In this document: positions 1 through 8,515 of the stretch, piece after piece
Numbering within the stretch: the first letter of the stretch is position 1
Layout: every line of letters starts with the position of its first letter
Assembly (NCBI GenBank): GCA_021443665.1
Contig: JABUTN010000007.1
Location: 1 to 42,359, forward strand
DNA from: Bacteroidales bacterium
Lineage (GTDB): Bacteria > Bacteroidota > Bacteroidia > Bacteroidales > UBA932
Direction: 5' to 3'
DNA length: 42,359 nucleotides
Program-made: the position numbers and the translations under genes
Notes under the pieces: generated by a model
Seen by the model: only the letters and a program-made list of their open reading frames with translations
What the model was told of the DNA's origin: nothing
The model's database searches: none

Positions 1-2660
1 CGCAGATTCATGATGCCGTTGAGGGTGGATATATTGGTGTAGTCGCTGTAATAGTCCTTGCCGAAGGAATCCCACTTATATACATTCATCACCTTGTCAT
101 ACATCTGCTCGGGCACTATCTGGCCTATGCTGGTCTGAGTAGTCTTGCTCTTGATGGGAACAAGCTTGTAGATGAATCCGTCGAACTGGAGCCAGCTCTG
201 CAGGCCGAAATCCAGGTCTCCGCCCTGGGTCACGAAGTAAATGGGTCTGTCCCACTGGTAGGTGGAGAGATAGTCCAGAATCATCAGTTCCGTCTTGTCT
301 ATGTTTCTCTTGGAGCCAAGGTCGAAGACCACTGTGTCCACCACCTTGTGCATATCCTTTTCAGTGATGATTCCGGCCTTGAGGGCGTTCTCCTTGTTGA
401 CAGGCAGCAACAACTTGTTGGCGCAGATATAGTCTTCCTTCTCGCCCGTGCCGTAGAAGTCCCTCCTGTAACGGGGGTCGTTGAAGATTCTGAAAGCCTC
501 ACTCAGCAGCACGCCCTTCCCGTTGGTCACATCATAGACGTGCGGGAAATCGTTGGTGCCGTAAAGGTACTGCTCCCTCTTGGTGGTGAAACGTATGGGC
601 TCGGCCTCATACTGCTTACACTGCATCTGGTCGATGTACCAGTCTATGCCAAGCAGGGAAGTGTTCATAATGCGCACGTCGTGGCGTTCCCCCTCCACTT
701 CCTGGCTGTACCAGAGAGGGAAGGTGTCATTGTCGCCGTGGGTCACTATTATGGCATTGGCGTCTGCGGAATTAAGGTAGTTGTAGGCGAGGTCGCGGCA
801 GGTGTAGCGGTTGGACCTGTCGTGGTCATCCCAGCTCTGCGACACCATCTGAAGGGGGACACACAGAAGCAAAAGGCTTGTGACAAGCGAAGAGGCGAGG
901 CGGAATTTCCCCTTGAACAGGACGTTCAGCCATTTTCCGACCGCCATCACGGCAAGTCCTATCCAGATGCAGAACATATAGAAGGAACCGGCGTATGCGT
1001 AATCCCTTTCGCGCACCTGGTAAGGCGACTGGTTGAGATAGACTATAATCGCCACTCCCGTGAGCAGGAAGAGCAGCATCACCACCCACCAGTTCTGCCT
1101 GTCGCGGTTGAGCTGGAAGAACAGGCCTATCAGACCCAGCAGCAGAGGCAACATATAGTAGTGGTTCTTCGCCTTGTTGTGAACAAAGATGTCGGGGCCG
1201 ACGCTCTGGTCGCCCAGACGCATACGGTCTATAAAGTCTATTCCACATTCCCAGTTGCCCTGCACCACATCTGCGGGGGTCTGGCCGTGGAGATCGTTCT
1301 GACGGCCGGCAAAGTTCCACATAAAGTAGCGCAGATACATATAGCCGAGCTGGTAATCGAAAAAGAATGCGAGGTTCTCGGCCATCGTGGGTATCTTATA
1401 ATCGGTGCCGGGGACCTTCCTGCCACCGCGTCCGTTGTGCATATACTGCTGGTAGAGGGCTATATGGCCTGACTGGCGCGAGTGCATGCGGGGGAACAGC
1501 ATTTTCCCCTCTGAAGGCCATTCGTACTCCAGCGGACCGTTGACATACTCATACTTGTCACCCATCTTGGTCCAGTACTTGGGGGTATTATAGGCCACCG
1601 GCTTGGTGGCGAAGGTCTCGCCGTAGATGATGGGCACGCTGCCATACTGCTCGCGTCCGAGATATTTGACCAGGGCAAAGGGGTTGTCGGGACCGCCTTC
1701 ATTGGTAGGCGTATTCACTACAGAACGGATGACCACCACCGCAAAGACGGAATAGCCTATCACTATCATAGTATAGCACAGAAGCACCAGGTCAAGTATG
1801 GGCTTTTCATATTTTCTGGCAAGCCATATTCCCACAAAGCAAAGAGCCATCAGCAGTATCACGAACAGTGCTGCACCGACATTGAAGGGAGCGCCGAGCA
1901 CGTTCACGAAGAAGAGGTCGAAATAGCAGGCAATCTTGGGCAGGACGGGTATTATGCCCCAAAGCACGAAGCCGAGCACCACCCCTGACAGGCAGAGCAC
2001 TCCGAAGCCTTTCCAGAAAGAGAACTTCTTGGCCTTTTTATAATATATGATGAAGGCGATGCCGGGAATGACCAAAAGGTTCAGAAGGTGTACACCTATG
2101 GAAAGTCCCATCAGCAGGCTGATGAGTACTATCCATCTGTTGGCATATTCGGTATCGGCCTCTTCCTCCCATTTGAGAATGGCCCAGAACACAACCGCCG
2201 TGAAAAGCGAGGACATCGCATATACTTCTCCCTCCACTGCGGAGAACCAGAAGGTGTCGCTCCAGCAATATGCGAGGGAACCGACCACTCCCGCACCATA
2301 AATGAGTATTGCCGTGGAAAGTGAAGGTTCATTGTCCCTTCCCGCAATGCAGCGGCCGAGATGCACTATGGTAAGGTATAGGAAGAATATCGTAAAGGCC
2401 GAGCAGAGGGCGCTCATCACATTGATGGCCGCCGCCACATTCTCCGCCGCCACAAACATCGAGAAGAACCTGCCGATAAGCTGGAACACGGGGTTGCCGG
2501 GGGCGTGACCCACCTCAAGTTTATAAGACGAGGCTATGAACTCGCCGCAGTCCCAGAAACTGACTGTGGGCTCTATGGTGAGCAAGTAAGTGAGTGAGGC
2601 TATCGCCAAAACCACAAAGCCGGTGATGCGGTTCCAAAGTATAAATTGCTTTTGATTCAT
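1..2660 (-). CDS. DUF2723 family polytopic membrane protein (C-terminus beyond window)
   Basis: I read this open frame by reverse complement, because the ORF track omits it (no stop inside the window). It starts at the ATG at 2660 and stays open to base 1, giving about 886 residues. The N-terminal part (TVSFWDCGEFIAS, then GHAPGNPVFQLIGRFFSMF) is the hallmark of DUF2723 proteins, which are large Bacteroidetes membrane proteins thought to be related to GT-C/protein O-mannosyltransferase-like enzymes. Many hydrophobic helices fill the first ~330 residues and the region around 450-560; after that comes a soluble part with THGDNDTFPLWY and a C-terminal region that continues off the left edge. The enzymatic role is unproven in general, though lipid-linked sugar transfer in the inner membrane is the usual guess. 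Start choice is supported by a -7 box at 2683-2690. The long plus-strand ORF at 348-1472 is its antisense shadow. Confidence 0.9.
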   Translation of the reverse strand, partial: MNQKQFILWNRITGFVVLAIASLTYLLTIEPTVSFWDCGEFIASSYKLEVGHAPGNPVFQLIGRFFSMFVAAENVAAAINVMSALCSAFTIFFLYLTIVHLGRCIAGRDNEPSLSTAILIYGAGVVGSLAYCWSDTFWFSAVEGEVYAMSSLFTAVVFWAILKWEEEADTEYANRWIVLISLLMGLSIGVHLLNLLVIPGIAFIIYYKKAKKFSFWKGFGVLCLSGVVLGFVLWGIIPVLPKIACYFDLFFVNVLGAPFNVGAALFVILLMALCFVGIWLARKYEKPILDLVLLCYTMIVIGYSVFAVVVIRSVVNTPTNEGGPDNPFALVKYLGREQYGSVPIIYGETFATKPVAYNTPKYWTKMGDKYEYVNGPLEYEWPSEGKMLFPRMHSRQSGHIALYQQYMHNGRGGRKVPGTDYKIPTMAENLAFFFDYQLGYMYLRYFMWNFAGRQNDLHGQTPADVVQGNWECGIDFIDRMRLGDQSVGPDIFVHNKAKNHYYMLPLLLGLIGLFFQLNRDRQNWWVVMLLFLLTGVAIIVYLNQSPYQVRERDYAYAGSFYMFCIWIGLAVMAVGKWLNVLFKGKFRLASSLVTSLLLLCVPLQMVSQSWDDHDRSNRYTCRDLAYNYLNSADANAIIVTHGDNDTFPLWYSQEVEGERHDVRIMNTSLLGIDWYIDQMQCKQYEAEPIRFTTKREQYLYGTNDFPHVYDVTNGKGVLLSEAFRIFNDPRYRRDFYGTGEKEDYICANKLLLPVNKENALKAGIITEKDMHKVVDTVVFDLGSKRNIDKTELMILDYLSTYQWDRPIYFVTQGGDLDFGLQSWLQFDGFIYKLVPIKSKTTQTSIGQIVPEQMYDKVMNVYKWDSFGKDYYSDYTNISTLNGIMNL

Positions 2661-2682
2661 ATCTTTTTCATTACACAAACCG

Positions 2683-2690
2683 CAAAGATA
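2683..2690 (-). promoter_or_regulatory. -7 promoter box for the DUF2723 gene
   Basis: On the minus strand the sequence reads TATCTTTG, a match to the Bacteroidetes -7 consensus TAnnTTTG, followed by CGG. It ends 22 nt before the ATG. It sits back-to-back with the plus-strand box of the SUI1 gene, 20 bp apart. Confidence 0.7.
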
Positions 2691-2710
2691 CGATTTTAGG
2701 CTTTTATACC

Positions 2711-2718
2711 TAACTTTG
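2711..2718 (+). promoter_or_regulatory. -7 promoter box for the SUI1/YciH gene
   Basis: TAACTTTG followed by TGCCC matches TAnnTTTG. The TTG used by the ORF track as a start codon (2716) is part of this box, so it cannot be a translated start from this promoter; that fixes the start at the ATG at 2737, 18 nt downstream. Confidence 0.7.
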
Positions 2719-2736
2719 TGCCCAAATTTTACTCCT

Positions 2737-3054
2737 ATGGGACTCGTATATTCAACAAACCCCAATGTCAAAATCGGGGAGGACATTCCGGAGGTGGAAA
2801 CCCTTGCTCCGGGCTCCCAGAAACTCATCGTGGCTATCGACCGCTCCGGCCGTGCCGGCAAACAGGTGACCCTGGTCAAAGGATTTGTGGGCAGGGACAG
2901 TGACCTGAGCGAACTCGGCAAGCGGCTCAAGACGCGCCTCGGCGTGGGTGGCAGCGCAAAGGACGGCCTCATAATCATCCAGGGCGACTGGCGCGACAAG
3001 ACCGTCGCATTTCTCAAGGAACTCGGCTACACGCTTGCGAAACGCGGAAATTAA
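2737..3054 (+). CDS. yciH: SUI1/eIF1-like translation initiation factor (YciH family)
   Basis: A 105-residue protein of the SUI1/eIF1 fold. The family core is visible: a basic strand-loop region (DRSGRAGKQVTLVKGFVG), then LGKRLKTRLGVGGSAKDG, which is the conserved SUI1 signature, then IIIQGDWRDKTVAFLKELGY at the C-terminus. In E. coli the homologue YciH can bind the small ribosomal subunit and influence start-codon discrimination; its role in Bacteroidetes is not established. I moved the start from the TTG at 2716 to the ATG at 2737, because the TTG lies inside the promoter box. The gene is monocistronic, divergent from the DUF2723 gene, and ends in a strong bidirectional terminator shared with secDF. 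Confidence 0.9.
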   Translation: MGLVYSTNPNVKIGEDIPEVETLAPGSQKLIVAIDRSGRAGKQVTLVKGFVGRDSDLSELGKRLKTRLGVGGSAKDGLIIIQGDWRDKTVAFLKELGYTLAKRGN

Positions 3055-3090
3055 AAAAAGCCCCACGGAAAACCCGCGGGGCCTTTTTTG
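3053..3090. terminator. Bidirectional intrinsic terminator between SUI1 gene and secDF
   Basis: An A-run (seven A) leads into GCCCCACGG, a short A-rich loop, and CCGCGGGGC, then a run of six T. The stem is GC-rich with one mismatch, and A/T tracts flank both sides, so it can terminate transcripts arriving from either direction. It lies exactly between the two convergent genes. Confidence 0.85.
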
Positions 3091-3105
3091 CACTTCGTGG
3101 CGCCC

Positions 3106-6100
3106 TTATTTCTGAAGTTTCTTCCTGTTGAGGGTGTACATCAGAGGTGAGCTTACGAAGATTGATGAGAAGGTACCTGCGATGATACCTACTACCAATG
3201 CCACTGCGAGACCGCGGATGACCTCACCGCCGAAGATTGCGATGGCGAGCATCACCACGAGGGTGGACATTGATGAGTTGAATGAACGGGCAAGGGTGCT
3301 GTTGATTGCATCGTTGATGTTTTCAGTGAGCTCGCGCTTGGGATACAGGCCGATGTTTTCACGCAGACGGTCAAAGATGACCACGGTATTGTTGATTGAA
3401 TAACCGATGATGGTCAGCACTGCCGCGATGAAGGTCTGATCGACATCGAGGGTGAAAGGCAGGATGCCCGTGAAGAGTGAGAAAAATCCGATGGTAATCA
3501 AGGCATCGTGGGTAAGGCCGAGCACGCCGCCAAGACCCCAGGTCCAGCCTTTGAAACGGACTGCGATGTAGGCGAAGATTACGAAGAGGGCCACAATCAC
3601 GGCGATGATGGCATCACGGCGTATGTCGTTCGCGATAGTGGGACCTACCTTGTCGGATGATATGATACCGTTGGGATTTTCAAGGGTGGAAGTGAACTCG
3701 TCGAAGCTCAGAGGGGTGGCGAAGAAGTCTTTGAGGGCGTTGTAAAGTTTGCCGTCCACCTCGGCGTCAACGCTTGTTGACTGATCCTCGATCTTGTAGG
3801 AAGTGGTCACCTTCATCTGGCTGTTTCCACCGAACTCCTTGACCTCGGCAGAACCATCAAACTCATCGAGAACGGCTGCACGCACATCCTCGGCAGTGAC
3901 TTCCTTGTCGAAGCGTACCACGTATGTACGGCCGCCGGTGAAGTCAACACCATAGGTGAAGCCCTTGATTCCGATGGAGAGCACGCAAATCACTACGGCC
4001 ACGATGGCGATGCTGAAACCAATCTTGCGTTTGCCGACGAAGTCGAACTTGGTGTTCTTGAGGAAGTTTTCTGAGAACTTGTTGGAGAAGCTGATGTTCT
4101 TGCCACGGGCGATACGGCCTTCAAATACAAGGCGGGTAACGAAGATGGATGTGAACATTGAGGTGATGATACCTACAACGAGGGTGGTGGCGAAGCCCTG
4201 GATGGGGCCTGAACCGAAGACGAAGAGAACGATACCGGTGAGGATGGTGGTAAGGTTACCGTCGATGATGGCTGAGTAGGCGTTCTTGTAACCGTCAGTC
4301 ACGGCAAGACGCAGGGACTTGCCGGCTTTGAGCTCCTCTTTGATACGCTCGTAGATAATCACGTTGGAGTCAACCGCCATACCGAGGGTCAAGACCAGAC
4401 CGGCGATACCGGGGAGGGTCAGAACCGCGCCGAAGCTGGCAAGCGAGCCGAAGAGGAAGAGCACATTGCACAGGAGGGCGATGTTGGCGGCCACACCTGC
4501 ACCGGCGTAGAAGAACAGCATATACAGCAGCACGAGCACGAAGGCGATCACGAACGAAATGAAACCGGCCTTGATGGACTCGCTACCCAGTGAAGGACCT
4601 ACCACCTGCTCCTGAACGATGGAGGCGGGGGCGGGAAGTTTACCGGACTTGAGCACGTTGGCAAGGTCTTCAGCCTCTTCGATGGTGAAGTTGCCGGTGA
4701 TGTTCGAACGGCCGCCGGTAATCTCAGTATTCACTCTCGGGTATGAATAAACCATATCGTCGAGCACGATGGCAATGCACTTGCCGATGTTGTCGGCTGT
4801 CAGGCGGGCCCATATACGGGCACCCTCTGCGTTCATCGCCATATCCACCTCGGGAGCGCCGCCGGTGTTGGCGTATGAAAGGCGTGCGTCGGTCACGACT
4901 CCGCCGTCAAGGGGAGCCTTGCCGTCACGGGTGTCTGCCTTGATGGCTATCAACTCGAAGAAGGTGTCGCCCTTATACATCTCTGAAGGCTTCACTGTCC
5001 ACATCAGACGGAGGTCCATAGGGAAGAGGGAAGCCACCTGGGCGTCCTTGAGGTATGAGTTGATCTTGGCGGTATCCTTGTAGTGGGCGATACCTACGCA
5101 AGGGCCGGGAGTGGGCTGTCCATTATATAAAGAGGGACTCAGGAGAGCGAAGAGGGGATTGGTCTTGGCGTAGTCGGCAAGAGCGGCATCCTCATCCTCT
5201 GCGGCCTGGAGGTCGGCCTCTATGCCTTCAGCCTTGGGTTTTTCCTCATTCTCTGATTCATCGCTTGCGTTTATCTGGGCGAGCAGGTTGTCTGCCTCCA
5301 CCAGGTACTGGAATACATCGGTATTCTCATAGGTTGTCCAGAACTCGAGGGATGCTGTACCCTGGAGGAGTTTGCGGACACGCTCGGGCTCCTTCACGCC
5401 GGGTAGCTCCACGAGGATGCGGCCGGTGTTGCCGATGCGCTGGATATTGGGGGAAGCGACTCCGAAACGGTCAATACGGTTGCGCAGCACGTTGAAGGAA
5501 TTGGCTATTGCGCTCTCTGCCTCCGAACGGATGACGCTGATGACTTGGGCGTTGGTGCTCTCGGGCTGAATCTTCTCGCGCATCTCATATGTGCCGAAAA
5601 TCTGGGAGAGACGCTCGCCAGGAGCCACTTCGTTCCAAGCCTCCTCAAAGAGGGTGATGAAGTCCTTGCGCTCCACGAGTTCCTTCTGTTTGGCAAGTTC
5701 GAGAGCCTTCTGGAAGTTTTCGGAGCTGTTCTGGTCTGAAAGGGCCTTCACGAGATCGACTAGCTCGACCTGAAGCATCACGTTCATACCTCCCTTGAGG
5801 TCGAGACCGAGGTTGATTTCTTTCTCCTTCACCTCTTTGAAGGTATAGCCGAGATAAACCTTCTCTGAAGAAATGGAATCAAGATAATATCTGTTTTTTT
5901 CTTTGGAAAGGGAATCAAGGTAGAACGCCTTGTCCAAATCCGATACCTGCGCGAAGGCAGGAGTTTGCTGCACCGCCTCAACTGCAGCCTGAGCATACTG
6001 CTCAGCTTTGTTTTCCTGAATCTTGGTCACAAGAGTGAACAGCAGCTGATACAGGCAGGCGATTCCGATTAAAATTGCCACTAATCTGATGGCACCTTTG

Positions 6101-6108
6101 CTTTGCAT
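3106..6108 (-). CDS. secDF: Protein translocase subunit SecDF (fused SecD-SecF)
   Basis: A 1000-residue fusion of SecD and SecF, an inner-membrane RND-type partner of SecYEG that uses the proton gradient to help pull proteins out on the periplasmic side. The SecD half shows an N-terminal membrane helix (~8-27), the family motif LGLDLKGGMNVML (~99-111), a long periplasmic P1 region and the TM block that follows QEQVVGPSLG (~505-685). The SecF half begins near FSNKFSENFLKNTKFDFVGKR and repeats the plan with YGVDFTGGRTY and a C-terminal TM block containing NNTVVIFDRLREN. Fusion is normal for Bacteroidetes. There is an extended acidic stretch (~280-310, SDESENEEKPKAEG) in P1 that looks like a lineage-specific insertion. 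The gene is transcribed alone and convergently with the SUI1 gene. Confidence 0.97.
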   Translation of the reverse strand: MQSKGAIRLVAILIGIACLYQLLFTLVTKIQENKAEQYAQAAVEAVQQTPAFAQVSDLDKAFYLDSLSKEKNRYYLDSISSEKVYLGYTFKEVKEKEINLGLDLKGGMNVMLQVELVDLVKALSDQNSSENFQKALELAKQKELVERKDFITLFEEAWNEVAPGERLSQIFGTYEMREKIQPESTNAQVISVIRSEAESAIANSFNVLRNRIDRFGVASPNIQRIGNTGRILVELPGVKEPERVRKLLQGTASLEFWTTYENTDVFQYLVEADNLLAQINASDESENEEKPKAEGIEADLQAAEDEDAALADYAKTNPLFALLSPSLYNGQPTPGPCVGIAHYKDTAKINSYLKDAQVASLFPMDLRLMWTVKPSEMYKGDTFFELIAIKADTRDGKAPLDGGVVTDARLSYANTGGAPEVDMAMNAEGARIWARLTADNIGKCIAIVLDDMVYSYPRVNTEITGGRSNITGNFTIEEAEDLANVLKSGKLPAPASIVQEQVVGPSLGSESIKAGFISFVIAFVLVLLYMLFFYAGAGVAANIALLCNVLFLFGSLASFGAVLTLPGIAGLVLTLGMAVDSNVIIYERIKEELKAGKSLRLAVTDGYKNAYSAIIDGNLTTILTGIVLFVFGSGPIQGFATTLVVGIITSMFTSIFVTRLVFEGRIARGKNISFSNKFSENFLKNTKFDFVGKRKIGFSIAIVAVVICVLSIGIKGFTYGVDFTGGRTYVVRFDKEVTAEDVRAAVLDEFDGSAEVKEFGGNSQMKVTTSYKIEDQSTSVDAEVDGKLYNALKDFFATPLSFDEFTSTLENPNGIISSDKVGPTIANDIRRDAIIAVIVALFVIFAYIAVRFKGWTWGLGGVLGLTHDALITIGFFSLFTGILPFTLDVDQTFIAAVLTIIGYSINNTVVIFDRLRENIGLYPKRELTENINDAINSTLARSFNSSMSTLVVMLAIAIFGGEVIRGLAVALVVGIIAGTFSSIFVSSPLMYTLNRKKLQK

Positions 6109-6148
6109 ACTATTTGGTTTAAAAATTAAATTTCAAAATTTGGGGCTA

Positions 6149-6156
6149 CAAAAGTA
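6149..6156 (-). promoter_or_regulatory. -7 promoter box for secDF
   Basis: Minus strand reads TACTTTTG (TAnnTTTG), leaving an AT-rich 40-nt stretch before the secDF ATG. The mirror-image box at 6187-6194 is identical on the plus strand, so AGTACTTTTG occurs as an inverted repeat across this intergenic region. Confidence 0.65.
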
Positions 6157-6186
6157 CTATTTTTTTCCGATATATAAAGTATTTAG

Positions 6187-6194
6187 TACTTTTG
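6187..6194 (+). promoter_or_regulatory. -7 promoter box abutting the start codon of the PD40-SPOR gene
   Basis: TACTTTTG ends only 4 nt before the ATG at 6199. The usual distance from this box to the transcription start is a few nucleotides, so the predicted mRNA begins at or next to the start codon (see findings). Confidence 0.65.
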
Positions 6195-6198
6195 TTGC

Positions 6199-8040
6199 AT
6201 GAAACGTTGCCTTTTTGCGCTGATTCTACCGCTTTTCAGCATATTTACGGCCCAATCCCAGAGCCTGTCCCAGTACGACAAGGCCTGTGAACTGTACCGC
6301 CAGTACAATTTCGCGGGCGCACTGGAGAAATTCAGGGCCATCACGGACACGGATTCCGCAATCGTAGCCAAGACCCAGGAAATGATTTCCACCTGTGAAA
6401 ACGGCATCAATATGCTCAAATTCGCCCTGGAGCCCAAGGTCCTGAATTCAAGATTCTTCCCCATAGACCGCTTCGTGCTGAGCATGCCCGAATTCGAAAC
6501 CGGCAGTTGGATTCCCTTCCCCAACTCTTTCTGTCAGAACACGGAACACAGGTTTATGAAAGCCACCCTGGTGACGAAGGATTCCACCCTCGTCTTTTCG
6601 GCCCCCGACGAGAATGGCAGCTGGAACCTTTACTCCTGCAAACACGTCAGCGACACCCTCTGGACCGAAGTGATGCCTCTTGAAGGCCCCCTGCGCTCCG
6701 AAGGTGACGAAATACTGCCCCACCTCTCCCCTGACGGCAGGAAACTCTACTTTGCATCCAACGGAATGGCGGGTATGGGCGGATATGACCTTTATGTCAG
6801 CACCTGGGATAGCGCCAATAACTGCTGGGGGGCCCCCGAAAATCTCGGCTTCCCTTATTCCAGCGTTGACAACGACCTTTTCTACATCGAGAACCCCGAC
6901 GGCAGGCACACCACCCTGTATTCCGACAGGAACTCCCAGAGGGGAACTGTGCAGGCATTCGTGCTTGAAACCATTTCCACTCCCATAAAGACTTCCATAA
7001 ACAGCGTCACCAAGGCCGCCAGGATAGCCTCCCTCGCCATCACTGACTCTAAAATCTCCGGGAACGGACAGGAGGAGACAGAACTTGTTTCCGGCACCTT
7101 CAACGAATACTATTCCCTGATAAAGCAGGCAAGGGCGGCCAAACAGGAATATGACCGCAAGAACAGCGAGGTGGAGGAGGCCCGCCTGAAATACTCCACA
7201 GCATCAGAAGAGGAGCGTTCCGCTCTCAAAGAAAAGATTGAGACAGACGAAATTGCCTGCCTTGCTCTGCGCAGCAAATATGAAAGCGCAAAGGCCGCCG
7301 TCCACAAGGCGGAAAGTGATTTCCTGAGTAAGGGCATAATCCCTGAAAGGGAGCCCGAGGAGGAAGATGCCCCGCAGGAGGGTGCTGCCGGGGTCGATGA
7401 CTACAGTTTCGCTGTGGCAAACATCTATGGCACCGACATCAAGGCCTCCTTCCATCAGAGCGCCGCCGCGTTCAACTACAGTTTCCGCGTGGAAAAGGAG
7501 TCGCTTCTGGCACCCGACCAGAGCCTTCCCTCCGGGCTGTGCTACCAGATTCAGCTCATAGTGGCCTCCAAGCAGCTGCCTATGAGCACCTTCAAGGGCC
7601 TTACCCCCATCTACGAAACGGCTATGACAAAACAGAAGGGGAAATGGCTGTATGCGGTGGGAATATTCAAGGAACACGCGGAAGCCCTCAAGGCCCTCAA
7701 GACCGTCCGCAGCAGGAAAGGCTATGAGAAAGCCTATATAATAGCATGGAACAACAGGAAAAGCATCTCCGTGAAGGACGCCGTGCCGCTCGAGAAGAAA
7801 CTCAAGGCCCAGGCCACGTATCAAGTCTGCCTGAGCGGTTACGGGGATTCGCTGCCTTCAAGCGTGATGACTGCCATAAAGGGGGCAAGTTCCAAGGATC
7901 TGGCGAAAGTCTCAATGAACGGAAGCACGGTCTTCGTAATCGGACCTTTCTCAAAAAAGGCGGATGCGGACAAACTGGCATCAGTTTTGAGCAGTCTCGA
8001 CATAACGGGCGTAAGCGTTGAAAAAATAGACAAAAAATAA
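6199..8040 (+). CDS. Exported PD40 (propeller) protein with C-terminal SPOR-like repeats
   Basis: 613 residues with a signal peptide (about 1-21, ending near AQS). Next comes a short TPR-like helical part (~25-75) and then PD40/WD40-like propeller repeats around residues 120-260, with the characteristic LSPDGRKLYFASNGMAGMGG. A charged coiled-coil segment follows (~300-370, rich in E/K/R). The C-terminus carries two SPOR-like alpha/beta units (~440-520 and ~535-610), seen in GLCYQIQLIVAS and VFVIGPFSKKADADKLASVL. SPOR domains generally bind denuded peptidoglycan, and the PD40 motif occurs in Bacteroidetes envelope proteins such as gliding/secretion accessory factors. I infer a periplasmic cell-envelope protein, exact role unknown. 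It leads an operon with nfeD (1-nt gap) and floA. Confidence 0.75.
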   Translation: MKRCLFALILPLFSIFTAQSQSLSQYDKACELYRQYNFAGALEKFRAITDTDSAIVAKTQEMISTCENGINMLKFALEPKVLNSRFFPIDRFVLSMPEFETGSWIPFPNSFCQNTEHRFMKATLVTKDSTLVFSAPDENGSWNLYSCKHVSDTLWTEVMPLEGPLRSEGDEILPHLSPDGRKLYFASNGMAGMGGYDLYVSTWDSANNCWGAPENLGFPYSSVDNDLFYIENPDGRHTTLYSDRNSQRGTVQAFVLETISTPIKTSINSVTKAARIASLAITDSKISGNGQEETELVSGTFNEYYSLIKQARAAKQEYDRKNSEVEEARLKYSTASEEERSALKEKIETDEIACLALRSKYESAKAAVHKAESDFLSKGIIPEREPEEEDAPQEGAAGVDDYSFAVANIYGTDIKASFHQSAAAFNYSFRVEKESLLAPDQSLPSGLCYQIQLIVASKQLPMSTFKGLTPIYETAMTKQKGKWLYAVGIFKEHAEALKALKTVRSRKGYEKAYIIAWNNRKSISVKDAVPLEKKLKAQATYQVCLSGYGDSLPSSVMTAIKGASSKDLAKVSMNGSTVFVIGPFSKKADADKLASVLSSLDITGVSVEKIDKK

Positions 8041-8041
8041 T

Positions 8042-8506
8042 ATGGGACTCATTCTTATTCTATCTGTTGTCGGCATTCTGCTGATTCTGGCTGAAATTCT
8101 CATCACTCCCGGCACCTTCTTTTCAGGTGTATGCGGGCTTGCGTGCCTGGCCACAGCCTGCTACTTCTCCTACACGGAATTCGGGGTTGTCGGACTTGTG
8201 GTGTCCGTAATCATAACCGTGGCCCTGATGGTGACTCTTGTGGTGCTTTCCCTGAGGGCAAACACCTGGAAGAAACTGGCCCTCAACGACAATATAGATT
8301 CGAAGGCCGATTCCGATCCGAGCGCCAAAGGCATTTCCGTCGGAATGGAAGGAGTCTCCAAAACCCGCCTTGCACCTATGGGCAATGTGATAATCAACGG
8401 CATCACCGTAGAGGCCACCTCCGACAAGGGCCAGATGATTGATGCCGCAAGCCCCGTCAGGGTCACAATGGTGGAGGACAACAAAATATACGTCACATCT
8501 ATCTAA
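8042..8506 (+). CDS. NfeD-family membrane protein
   Basis: A 154-residue short NfeD-type protein. Hydrophobic helices cover roughly residues 1-18, 25-45 and 50-73, and a soluble C-terminal OB-fold-like domain follows (~85-154; GMEGVSKTRLAPMGNVIINGITVEATSD), ending in the typical VVEVDGNRIYV-like pattern (MVEDNKIYVTSI). Family knowledge: NfeD proteins are encoded next to SPFH/flotillin genes and are thought to act with them in membrane domains. Here nfeD sits 1 nt after the PD40-SPOR gene and 9 nt before floA, so the three are almost certainly one transcript. This is the short form without the ClpP-like protease domain. Confidence 0.9.
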   Translation: MGLILILSVVGILLILAEILITPGTFFSGVCGLACLATACYFSYTEFGVVGLVVSVIITVALMVTLVVLSLRANTWKKLALNDNIDSKADSDPSAKGISVGMEGVSKTRLAPMGNVIINGITVEATSDKGQMIDAASPVRVTMVEDNKIYVTSI

Positions 8507-8515
8507 TCCATAATC

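Noticed and set aside
348-1472. 374-aa plus-strand ORF
   Set aside because: It is antisense to the DUF2723 gene, which reads clearly on the minus strand with family motifs.
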